A stretch of 64,000 bases of DNA from JAWKHR01 sp041394725 (GTDB lineage Bacteria; Acidobacteriota; Vicinamibacteria; Vicinamibacterales; SCN-69-37): positions 49,476-113,475 of the forward strand of contig JAWKHR010000021.1 of NCBI GenBank assembly GCA_041394725.1. Direction: 5' to 3'. Shown here piece after piece: positions 30,701-38,681 of this stretch; the first letter of the stretch is position 1, and each line of letters opens with the position of its first letter. Position numbers and translations under genes: made by a program. Below the pieces are notes generated by a model. That model searched no databases, was not told where the DNA came from, and worked only from the letters and a program-made list of their open reading frames with translations.

Positions 30701-33700
30701 AGATCGTCGCGCGGCCGGTCTTCGGGTTGTACCCGCCGATCGATGGTCCCTCGTTCTCGAAGGTGATGTCGACGAGCTTGCCCTTCAGCAGCAGTCGCAG
30801 CGTGCGCGCCGACTCGCGCTTCGGTCCGGGCGTATCCGGGTCGCGGATGATCCGGCCGAGCTCGTCGACCAGGCGGCCGCGCAGCGATCCCGATCCCTTG
30901 ATGCCGAGCTGCCGCAGGGCCGAGCCGTACCACTCGAGGAAGCGACGGCTGAATTCCGGCCCGGCGACCGGCCGGCCGTCGCGCCCGGGCTCGAGGATGT
31001 CGCCGGTCTCAGGACGCGCGGCCGGGCGCTCGACCTTCGGCTCGGCCGACCGCTCCACCTTCGGCTCGGCCGGCCGCCCGGGTCGCGCGCCGCCCGGCCG
31101 ATCCAGCCTCGGGCCCCCGATGCTGCCGCCGAGGCCGGCCAGGCGGATTTCCAGCATGAACAGCACGTTGTGCCAGAACGACTGCGCGCTGAGCGGTCCG
31201 TGGCCGAGCCCCGGCGCGGCGCCGAGGAACGTGAAACCGCCGGCCTCGACGCCGATCTTGCCGCTCTCGAAGATCGTCTTCGCCAGCAGCGTGCGCAGCT
31301 GCGCCCGCGAGAGCGATCCGACCGGGGCCGACAGCGCCTGCCGCATGGCGATTTCGCCGATGAGCTTCTCCTCGAGCGGCTGCGCGACCCGGTTGAGCAG
31401 TGACGCGCCGCCGATCGCGAGCGTGTTGATCGCGAACTCCTTCGCGATGCCGCTCGCGTCCCCCTGCGTGATGGTGCCGAAGTTGAGGCCGTGCAGCGCG
31501 CCGTGCGCCGCCGTGCTGAACGCGGTGAACAGCGCGCCCTGCGCCAGCGCGAGCCGCGCGAGCGGCACCACGGACCGCAGGCCCTGCGACACCTGGTAGG
31601 CCTCGGCCAGCCCGGTCGTCAACCGCGCCGCCGCGCCGCCCGGCACCAGCACGGTCGCGACGATGTTGATGATGCTCTCGACGTTGAGCAGGTCGTCGGA
31701 CCAGTGCCGCTGGCTCATCTGCGAGCCGGTGGTCTCGGGCGAGTAGGTGAAGTCCTCCGGCACGACGTAGGCGCCGTTCCGGATGAAGCCCTTCTGCTCC
31801 AGCAGGTCGTAGGCCCAGCGCTGGATCTGCTTCAGCCGCGCCGCCGGAATGTCGCCGGCGGCGCGCAGCGCCTCGGCGAACGTCCGGTCCGCCAGCATCT
31901 CGTCCTGGATCTGCCGGACCCGGAGGAAGCGCCAGCTCTGGACGACCAGGCCGCGCTTGTGCCAGGACGTCGCATAGTAGGCGGCCCACGCCTCCGCGCC
32001 CTGCTCGACGTCCTCCACCCGGAGCTTCGCGATGTACCGGATGAAGCCCTGCGGATCGTCGAGCATCCGGCCGAGCTCGCTCAGGACGTAGGGCAGCTCG
32101 CGCGACCGGTACTGTCCGACGTCCGCGATGACGCGGTCGGCCGTCGTCTGGCCGAGCCAGCGCAGTTCCTCCCAGCGCTGCTGCGACTTCCAGTACTGCT
32201 CCTCGCCGTGCTTGATGCGCCGGTACTCGTCGGCGGCTTCCCACGACGGCTTCGTCTGGAAGATCACCCGCAGCCGGCGCTGCTCCAGGTAGCTGACGTC
32301 GTCGATCAGCCCGCGCGTCTCGGAACTGTCGTCGTCGGCCTGGTACGCCGCGTCGAGCCGCTGCCGCACGCCGTTCTCGCGGAACGTCGCGCGGGCGCCG
32401 TACGGCGACTGGTGCCAGGTGCCGTTGAGCTCCTCGTAGATCCGGTCCAGGATCTTCTGGCCGAGCTCGGGGTCGAGCGGCAGCATCAGGTCCTCGGCGG
32501 CGTCGCGCGCCGCGCGAAGCGCCTGCCGGCGTCCGCTCGCGCGACCGCGCGACCGCGTGTCCTCCGCGAACCGGGAGAGCCTCGACTCGTAGTCGTCGAG
32601 CGCCTGCTGCGCCTGGTCGCGCAGCCCCCGCAGGGCCTGGAGCCGCCCGGCCGGATCCACCGCGACGGTCTGCAGCATGAGCCGGAGCCTGGCCGCGTCG
32701 CGGACCTCGCCGACCTTCGCGTCGAGGGCGTCGCGGAGTCGCTTGATGTCGGCCTCGTCCGCCTCGGCGACGATGGCGGTCTCGAGGGCGAGGCCAGCGG
32801 CGCCGGCCTCCTCCATGGCGAGGTCGAGGGCGTCCTGCGCGTGCTGCCCGAACATCCGCTCGACGTCGCCGCCGATCGTGCCCAGCAGCTCCCGCGCCTG
32901 GCGCCGCACGTTGGCGAGCGCGGCGTCGGCCAGCACCGTCGCCTCGGGCGTCGTCGTCGTCCCCGCCGGGGCCTTCGGCGCGCCGATACGGCCGTCCGCA
33001 ATCGCCCGCAGGAGGTCGGCGATGCCGAGCACCTGCGCCACCTGCCTGGCGAACGGATCGTTGCCGCGGCGGATCGCGTTCAGCGACGCGGCGACGAACA
33101 CGTCCAGGCGGCCGGTCTCAAGTGCGCCCTTCGCGATCGTCCGCAGCCGATCGAGACTGGCCTGGCCGGTCGCGACCTCGGCCAGCTCCACCATCGACTG
33201 CGCCGGGTACGCGCGCAACTGGGTCTCGAGCAGCTCGCGGAGGCGCGCGGCGCGCGGGTCGTCCGGCCGGCCGCCCTGGTCCGCCGGGCGGGCGAGCGCC
33301 GCGAGGCCGGTGACGAGCGCATCGGGCGTGCCGGCCCTCAACGCCTCGTCCACGAGATCGGAGAGCGCGCGGTCGCGCAGCCGCACCAGGTCACCGGCGT
33401 CGACGTTCCAGAGCCGCCGGCGGTCCGCGCTCGCGATGAGCGCGTCGAAGAGCTGGACCAGGATCTGTCGCGCCGCGATCGCTTCCTGTGGGTCCTTGGT
33501 GCCGTCCGCCAGCCGATCGAGTACCGCCTCGATGGCGTACTGCGGCCCGCCGACGCTCATGTTCGCGATGAGCGGCAGGACGCGCGAGAGGCCGATCTGT
33601 CCGGCCAGGCCGAGGAGCGTGAGCACCAGCGGGTGCTCGCGACTCTCGACGCCCGGGACGCCCATCGCCCACGAGACGATGCGCTCGACGGCCTCGCGGT

Positions 33701-36700
33701 CTTCCGCCGACAGGGTCTGCGAGGGCGCGCCGGACGCCGCCGCGGGCGTTGCCGCTGGGGGCGCCGCGGGCGTCGTCGCCCCGCCATCGGTCGCGGCCGA
33801 CGGTGCCCCGGCCGCCGGTGGCGGCGGCGGCCCGAACACCTCGCGCTCGTCGTCCTCGTCGTCCGACAGGTCGAGACCCGCAAACGGGTCCTTCACGTTC
33901 ATGTCGTCGGCGGACGGGAGTGCCCCGTATCCCTCGTCGTCGGTCTCGGCGTCCTCCTGCGCGTAGCGCGCGTCCCATTCGGCCTCGTACTCGTCGAGCG
34001 AGGCCCAGTCCACGTCGTTGTAGCCAGAGATGTCGGGGCCGGCTTCCGTCGAACCCGTCGTGTCCGTCGAATCCGCCCCGTCCGCCGCGCCGGCGGTGTC
34101 CGTCGTCGTGCCGGCGGGAGTGTCGTCGCCGTCCGCGACCGTGCCGGCCGGGCGGCTGCCGTCGCGCACGAGCACGCCGCCGCGGGCCGGGCGCGCGTCC
34201 TCGGGTTTGAACAGCGTCCACGGCGGCATCGCGCTGCCGCCGCAGGTGTGCGGCATCGGGCCGAAGAACTGGTCCCATCCGCTGCCAGCCTGACCGGGCC
34301 CGTCGCCGGGGCCCTGGCCGGCGGGCGGTTCGGGCTTCGGCGGGTCGGGCAACGTGATCGTCGGGGGCAGCCAGCAGGTGGATACGCGGCGGTTCCCGTC
34401 CACGGTGAAACCGCCGACGCCGGGCGTCGACCACTCGCGCACCGGCGTCGTGAGCAGCTCGTTGCCGCGCAGGGCCGCCTGCACCTCGGCCCACCGCGAG
34501 GCCACGATCAGGCCCTTCTGTTTCAGGGTCTCCCACGCCTTGTCCCAGCGCGCCTGGATCCTGTCGAAGTCGCGCTGGATGCGCGCCACTTCCTCGGACA
34601 GCCGCCGGAATTCCTCCTCGACCTCGCGACGCGTCATCCGCCGAGAGTAGGTCTCGACGTCGGTGACGTCGTCGGCGATCGGTCGGTCCAGGTGGCCGGG
34701 TTCGCCGGTCCGGATGATCACGCGGCTGTGTCCGTGCTCGCGCTTCGGCGGCGCCTTCTTCGGATCCCAGTAGTTGAGCAGTTCGCGGAGGTCGCCGAGA
34801 CGTGCGTTGGCCCAGTCGAGCGGCGGCCGCGCGCGATTGAGCTCCTCGTTCACGGCGTTATAGGCGTCGATCGCGTCCTTGAAGTCCTTCGAGGCCTGGT
34901 CGAGGCCATCGACCTTTTCCTGGAGTTCGTCGTGCGACAGCGGCTGGTCGAGCGGCTTCTCGTTGGGCGGTGCCGATGGCTGTTCCTGCGGCTTCGCGGC
35001 GGGTTGAGCGGGGTCCTCGGGCTCCCCGCCGGCCACGACCGGCAGGTCCGCGCCGTCGTCGCGCTCGTCGTCGGACGTGCCTCCGTCGGACGCGCCGCCG
35101 CCGGTTCCGTCGTTCCCGGGTTCCGGTGTGAGCTTCGGCTGGTCGGGCAGGGGACCGTAGCCGTCATCCTCGTCGTCCTCGTACTGCTCGTCGTACTTCT
35201 TCTCGATCTCGTCGAGGTCGGCGAAGACGTCCCGGAGATCCTCGTCGGGTTCCTCGTCGTCGGCGTCCTCCGAGGTTCCGTCCTGCCACTCTTTCAGCCA
35301 GTCCTTCGCGTCGGGGGGCGGACCGTAGCCGTCGTCCTCTTCCTCCTCGTCGTAGGCCTTCTCGATCTCGTCGAGACCCGCGAAGATCTCCTTGATCTCC
35401 TCGTCCGGTTCCTCCTCGCCCGCCTCGTCGGCCCGTGACGTTTGCCCGGCCGGCGTCGTGTCCTTCGCCTGGCTGGCCGGCCCGGTCCGACCGGTCTCGC
35501 TCGTCTGGTCCGACTGGCCGGTGCGTTCAGGCGCGCCGGTGCCCGACGCCGTGTCGTCGGGCGTGGTCGTGTGGGCCCGATCCCCGCCGCTGGCCCAGCC
35601 CGGCTGCTCGGGAATCGGTCCGTAGCCCTCGTCCTCATCGGGCGCGTTGACGATGTCGTCGATGGCCTGGAAGTCGATCTCGTCGCCTTCGTCGTCGCCG
35701 CTCGTGTCCTCCTGCTGCTGTTGCTGTGTCTCCTGTGGTTCGTCCTGGAGCTGCTGTTGCGGTTCCTGCCCGACCGAGGGCTGTTGCGGCGTTTGCCCGA
35801 CGAGCTGCGTGCCCGCCGCGAGCAGGCCGATGATGGCGGCGGCGAGGGCCAGGGCGCCCGCGGCGGGCGGGATGCCGGACGGCGCGGTGAGGGCCTCGAC
35901 CGGCGTCATGCGTGCGGTGTCGAGTGATGCGCCGCCGGGCGAGATCGGGTCGGGGCTGGTCACGACGTCCGGTGAGGCCGACGGCGCCGTGGGCGTCTCG
36001 CTGTCGGCGGCTGCCGGCGCGTTCGCTGGCGACGTCGCGCCGGGCGACGTCGTGGCCGGCGTGCCGCCCGGCGGCTCCGTCGGCGGCCCGGGGTTTGCCG
36101 GTGCCGGCGGATTGGTGCTCGCCGGCGTCGACGGATTCGCGCTCGCGGGAGGCGTCGCCGGCGACGATGGCGGCGTCGCGGGCGGTGCGGCTGGCGGCGT
36201 GGTGGCCGGCGTCGCTGGCGGCGCGGCCGGCGGCGCGGACTCGGTGGCCGCCGTGTTGTCGGCCGGCCTGGACGGCTGGCCGGCCACCGGCAACGTGGCC
36301 GTGACGTTGAAGCCGCCCTCGACCGACGCGGTCAGCGCGCGCGACACCCGGAACTGGCCGCCATCCACCGCCGACGGCGCAATCGCGATCTGCTGCCGGT
36401 TGCCGCCCTGCATCGACACGTTCGTCGTGCCCACCGTGAGCGAGAGCTGCAGCGGCTGGTCGAGGCCCTGGAGGCCCGCGACCGTCGCGGTGACGACGGT
36501 CTGCTCTCCGCGACGGAGCGTGGTCGTCGGGGCCGAGAGCGTGAGCGAGATCGCGCGCATCGGGCCGGCCAACGCCACACCCGGGTCGGTGACCGAGAGC
36601 GTGGTCGGCCCGGTGACACCCGCGGGGACCTGGGCGATCACGCCGCGCGGCGACTCGGCCAGCACCGACGCGGGCCGGCCGCCGACGGTGACGCGGGTGC

Positions 36701-37202
36701 TGTCGAGGTCGCCGTCGAAGCGGCCCTCGACGCGCAGCGGCACGCGCGACTCGGCGACGTCGGGCAGGCGGTAGCCGGCCGGCGATGGCGGCGCGGCGGC
36801 CGTCTGGAGGCGTGTGGCCGCGGGCGAGAGGCCGGCGCCCTCGACGCCGACGTCGAGGCCGCCGGCGGCGGGCAGCGTGGTGCTGAAGCGGCCGTCGGCC
36901 GCGGCGACGGTGCCGTTGCCGATCCGGACGGTTTGCGCGCGCAGGGTCGCGAGGTTGGCCTCGCGGGCCGCGGCGTCGGTGCCGGCTGGCGCCAGCCGGA
37001 TCGTGCCCGACACGCGCTCGCCGGGCGCGAGATCGTCCGGGAGGAAGACGGTGACGCGGCCCGCGGGCTGCGTCATCGTGACGACGCGCAGGCCGGCGGT
37101 GCTCTGGCTGGTGACCGTGGGCGTCTGCGCCCGCGCCGGCGCGGGCAGGGCCACCAGTCCGATCAGCAGGAACGACAGGCCGGTGCCACGCCAGGTCATC
37201 AC
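27774..37202 (-). CDS. Giant exported protein with two HExxH domains
   Basis: About 3142 aa. A signal peptide (LSFLLIGLVALPAPARA) precedes an Ig/TIG-like N-terminal region (30-300), a Pro/Ala/Thr linker, a hydrophobic segment (447-470) and an acidic region carrying repeated DDGYGPxPD motifs (near 520, 620, 680 and 1090). Then come long helical stretches (770-1850), a hydrophobic cluster (1840-1950), and two related metallopeptidase-like domains: H2202-E-A-M-V-H2206 followed by HEVEAY, and H2529-E-G-L-A-H2533 followed by ELEAF, each giving HExxH plus a later Glu as in gluzincins. A third copy near 2870-2970 lacks the motif. GTG 37202 or ATG 37199 starts it, 13 bases after the upstream gene. 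The substrate is unknown; secreted protease or toxin is inferred. Confidence 0.8.
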   Translation of the reverse strand: MMTWRGTGLSFLLIGLVALPAPARAQTPTVTSQSTAGLRVVTMTQPAGRVTVFLPDDLAPGERVSGTIRLAPAGTDAAAREANLATLRAQTVRIGNGTVAAADGRFSTTLPAAGGLDVGVEGAGLSPAATRLQTAAAPPSPAGYRLPDVAESRVPLRVEGRFDGDLDSTRVTVGGRPASVLAESPRGVIAQVPAGVTGPTTLSVTDPGVALAGPMRAISLTLSAPTTTLRRGEQTVVTATVAGLQGLDQPLQLSLTVGTTNVSMQGGNRQQIAIAPSAVDGGQFRVSRALTASVEGGFNVTATLPVAGQPSRPADNTAATESAPPAAPPATPATTPPAAPPATPPSSPATPPASANPSTPASTNPPAPANPGPPTEPPGGTPATTSPGATSPANAPAAADSETPTAPSASPDVVTSPDPISPGGASLDTARMTPVEALTAPSGIPPAAGALALAAAIIGLLAAGTQLVGQTPQQPSVGQEPQQQLQDEPQETQQQQQEDTSGDDEGDEIDFQAIDDIVNAPDEDEGYGPIPEQPGWASGGDRAHTTTPDDTASGTGAPERTGQSDQTSETGRTGPASQAKDTTPAGQTSRADEAGEEEPDEEIKEIFAGLDEIEKAYDEEEEDDGYGPPPDAKDWLKEWQDGTSEDADDEEPDEDLRDVFADLDEIEKKYDEQYEDDEDDGYGPLPDQPKLTPEPGNDGTGGGASDGGTSDDERDDGADLPVVAGGEPEDPAQPAAKPQEQPSAPPNEKPLDQPLSHDELQEKVDGLDQASKDFKDAIDAYNAVNEELNRARPPLDWANARLGDLRELLNYWDPKKAPPKREHGHSRVIIRTGEPGHLDRPIADDVTDVETYSRRMTRREVEEEFRRLSEEVARIQRDFDRIQARWDKAWETLKQKGLIVASRWAEVQAALRGNELLTTPVREWSTPGVGGFTVDGNRRVSTCWLPPTITLPDPPKPEPPAGQGPGDGPGQAGSGWDQFFGPMPHTCGGSAMPPWTLFKPEDARPARGGVLVRDGSRPAGTVADGDDTPAGTTTDTAGAADGADSTDTTGSTEAGPDISGYNDVDWASLDEYEAEWDARYAQEDAETDDEGYGALPSADDMNVKDPFAGLDLSDDEDDEREVFGPPPPPAAGAPSAATDGGATTPAAPPAATPAAASGAPSQTLSAEDREAVERIVSWAMGVPGVESREHPLVLTLLGLAGQIGLSRVLPLIANMSVGGPQYAIEAVLDRLADGTKDPQEAIAARQILVQLFDALIASADRRRLWNVDAGDLVRLRDRALSDLVDEALRAGTPDALVTGLAALARPADQGGRPDDPRAARLRELLETQLRAYPAQSMVELAEVATGQASLDRLRTIAKGALETGRLDVFVAASLNAIRRGNDPFARQVAQVLGIADLLRAIADGRIGAPKAPAGTTTTPEATVLADAALANVRRQARELLGTIGGDVERMFGQHAQDALDLAMEEAGAAGLALETAIVAEADEADIKRLRDALDAKVGEVRDAARLRLMLQTVAVDPAGRLQALRGLRDQAQQALDDYESRLSRFAEDTRSRGRASGRRQALRAARDAAEDLMLPLDPELGQKILDRIYEELNGTWHQSPYGARATFRENGVRQRLDAAYQADDDSSETRGLIDDVSYLEQRRLRVIFQTKPSWEAADEYRRIKHGEEQYWKSQQRWEELRWLGQTTADRVIADVGQYRSRELPYVLSELGRMLDDPQGFIRYIAKLRVEDVEQGAEAWAAYYATSWHKRGLVVQSWRFLRVRQIQDEMLADRTFAEALRAAGDIPAARLKQIQRWAYDLLEQKGFIRNGAYVVPEDFTYSPETTGSQMSQRHWSDDLLNVESIINIVATVLVPGGAAARLTTGLAEAYQVSQGLRSVVPLARLALAQGALFTAFSTAAHGALHGLNFGTITQGDASGIAKEFAINTLAIGGASLLNRVAQPLEEKLIGEIAMRQALSAPVGSLSRAQLRTLLAKTIFESGKIGVEAGGFTFLGAAPGLGHGPLSAQSFWHNVLFMLEIRLAGLGGSIGGPRLDRPGGARPGRPAEPKVERSAEPKVERPAARPETGDILEPGRDGRPVAGPEFSRRFLEWYGSALRQLGIKGSGSLRGRLVDELGRIIRDPDTPGPKRESARTLRLLLKGKLVDITFENEGPSIGGYNPKTGRATIYVAEIAKSLFVRMARRGRTPTAQEWLDGVLGTTVHEAMVHGLQGFDLPRGTDRPAEPGETRPYSPLHEVEAYAEQRQFDPTLNGRDPKGAARTDAEALEVIFRLVADNAHYQRGKVDRRNLATLRDLNPEAYRAWKAATAGGRGRGRLTLEDLFARQVYEAGDAVARAVRRAVERLRRSREAADDARGLAEQGDGPMTTPADQAAAVKFLRALGIDAPDRGALTPPQQKALIEKMIAGFRTIESRLEGVIDRLGRRGRSTEKPEAARAAAEATRELLEANLARIREYEQDRTRSHDPARDPVLFRFQLALSDVNGRYRMNEHTAYVFLAAAARSAEAVARRLYGRPATAREFLLAAMGTSVHEGLAHGVHQHAGGANADLGLRPYRLAQELEAFLIQSLIHPEGRRGLADLKTEQERRAFVEDLVTRLYSPEKVLAVNAEVLGQIDAPLAETWREARTALEEFAGDRDSAARRRLTEILGRLPLGEGTRADIARFLDPPARSAPDATPADPTVPRLPVPSLRVLQALIVEDLLLTRVERGAGDRLRQSAEHLRRIRNGEAPPRLPRRARRAPRRLSGGIDIDARMDRLTDWVGRLFGRTPADPPADAAAPANPLEGIPPEVVRQWRSTLQSFENRDTFEQALTRLASLARQARDLGLAGASIDRIFRHLATQHPRLVPAAEEALPRLLLLADAMASGLTVVVDPRDGDEFDRFRYGMHVRTIDLPLSRFSEIVSRVYVQLREGRPQLTANDLAFLETSIFPLGRDRARRLYSFERAASDEDRTQLRRLLPDELLEALTQLYANGRPPVVDPPPPPVSPAMAAIGADLHAWRHAVRGHDAGERQLLRVLRRAHVGRADVGLTVAGEIDARLGAVPRGGAAGPFTGEIRQPVEAIRRLLADAIAIARRRPDAALTSHQVALLHQAAELLAARGGPDHRAAVRSLVELMQRGAWPDFWPAFVRVRRELLAALLEGGVS

Positions 37203-37215
37203 GTGGTCCGCGTCG

Positions 37216-38559
37216 CTAGCGTCCGCCTTCTTCCACCCGTCCCTGTATGGGAGGCAGCAGCGTGACCACCTGCGCGAACACGTGGTAGTTGCCGGCTCGT
37301 CGCGCCAGGATCTTGGTCTTCAGGTCGAGGTTGCCGCCGCGGACGTCACCGCGGTCGAACCACTTCACGACGGCGCCGTTCTGCTCGTCGTCCAGGCTGA
37401 TGACGTTCGGCGAGTAATTGCGGATGACGAGCGCGATCTTGCCGCGATCCCCGGGCGAGGGCGCCCCCTTCCGCGCCGCGAGCGGCACGCGGAACAGCTC
37501 GCGCGTGCGGGTGCGCGGCAGCCGCAGGTCCATCACCTCGTTCGGGATTCTCCCGACCACGCTGGCGGTGATCGGCGTCTCGTTGCCGCGCGGGACGACG
37601 CGCGTCGGGCCGTCGGCGCGCAGCGAGAGTCCCACGAGCGTGATGCCGTCGAACGTGATCGTGCGCGCGGGCCGCTCGCGCGTGGGTTCGGCCGGCTTCG
37701 CCACGGCCGGCGTCTCGGGCGGCGTCGTCATCACCGGCGGCTTCGTCCCGGGCGGCGTCGTCACCGGCGGCTTCGTCTCCGGTGGCGTCGTGACCGGCGG
37801 CTTCGCGGTCGCCGGCGTGCCGGGCATCGCCGTCGCGGGCGATGGCACCTGGGTCATCGGCGGCGGCACGGGCTGCTCGAAGCAGGTGACCGTGTGCGGT
37901 CCGGGCTCGATCGTCTCCGGCACGCTGAAGTACGTATCGCGCGGCGTCGAGGCGATGACGTCGGTCGGCGTGTCGTCCACGAGCACCGCGGGGTTCGTCC
38001 CGATCCGGCCCTCGATGCGCTGCACGTCGTTCTGGCTGATCACCGGCGGCATTTCGTAGCCGTCCGGGATCAGGCCCGGGTCGGCGGGCTGCACCGGGAT
38101 CGAGTCGCTGTGGATCGGTGCCGACGATCCCGGGCGGCGGAAGAGCAGCGGCAGCGTGTCGGCGCCGAGCTGTGCCGCGGTGAGGAAGATCTTGCCGATG
38201 TTCGTGCGCGGGTTGCCCTGTGCGTCGTTCCGGGCCACGTCCACGATGACGCCGGTCAGCTCGTTGCTGCGGCCGGCCGGGTCGCCGGACGGCGTCGCCA
38301 CCTCGATGATCGTGCCGCTCAGCGTGTTGCTGCGCGGCGCGGCGGGAATCTCGGCGGTGATCACGCGCAGGCCCGGCGTGTCCATGTAGCGCTCCGGTTC
38401 GAGCGTGACGGTGCCGACGGCCTGATCGCCCTTCTGGATGTCGTCAGGCACGACGACGCCGACGAGCGTCGTCTCGAAGACCGGATCCTGCCGGGCCGTC
38501 AGATCGGCGCCCACGACGAGGCATCCGGCCAGCACGCTCACGAGCAGTCGAACCGTCAT
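37216..38559 (-). CDS. Exported protein sharing the giant protein's N-terminal modules
   Basis: 447 aa. ATG 38559 is chosen for MTVRLLVSVLAGCLVVGA, a signal peptide with GGGGTGA just upstream; LAGC could be a lipobox but leaves a very short leader. The mature N-terminus contains VVVPDDIQKGDQAVGTVTLEP, matching VFLPDDLAPGERVSGTIRLAP in the giant neighbour. A TIG-like segment (RIEGRIGTNPAVLVDD) and an Ig-like segment (VVPRGNETPITASVVG) also have counterparts there in the same order. Between them lies a PPVTTPPETK-type Pro/Thr repeat that resembles a wall-spanning linker. No catalytic motif is seen. Sharing of modules suggests the two proteins bind a common partner or each other. First gene of the three-gene cassette. 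Confidence 0.75.
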   Translation of the reverse strand: MTVRLLVSVLAGCLVVGADLTARQDPVFETTLVGVVVPDDIQKGDQAVGTVTLEPERYMDTPGLRVITAEIPAAPRSNTLSGTIIEVATPSGDPAGRSNELTGVIVDVARNDAQGNPRTNIGKIFLTAAQLGADTLPLLFRRPGSSAPIHSDSIPVQPADPGLIPDGYEMPPVISQNDVQRIEGRIGTNPAVLVDDTPTDVIASTPRDTYFSVPETIEPGPHTVTCFEQPVPPPMTQVPSPATAMPGTPATAKPPVTTPPETKPPVTTPPGTKPPVMTTPPETPAVAKPAEPTRERPARTITFDGITLVGLSLRADGPTRVVPRGNETPITASVVGRIPNEVMDLRLPRTRTRELFRVPLAARKGAPSPGDRGKIALVIRNYSPNVISLDDEQNGAVVKWFDRGDVRGGNLDLKTKILARRAGNYHVFAQVVTLLPPIQGRVEEGGR

Positions 38560-38681
38560 CTCAGTCACCCCCCGAGGTGTCGCAGTACAAAGCCGCCGCC
38601 GCGCGGCCGTCGGGACGATGGATTTATCGGGATTTTTCGCGGGCCAGTGTAGCCCACGCACTCGGGCGGCGCAAATGCGCG

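Noticed and set aside
31491..35438. Plus-strand open frame of 1315 codons opposite the giant exoprotein
   Set aside because: Low-complexity Arg/Val/Leu composition and no start context; antisense to a signal-peptide-bearing protein with clear motifs.
37216..38661. Longer version of the 447-aa exported protein starting at 38661
   Set aside because: The added 34 residues hide the signal peptide and lack a ribosome site; ATG 38559 has one.
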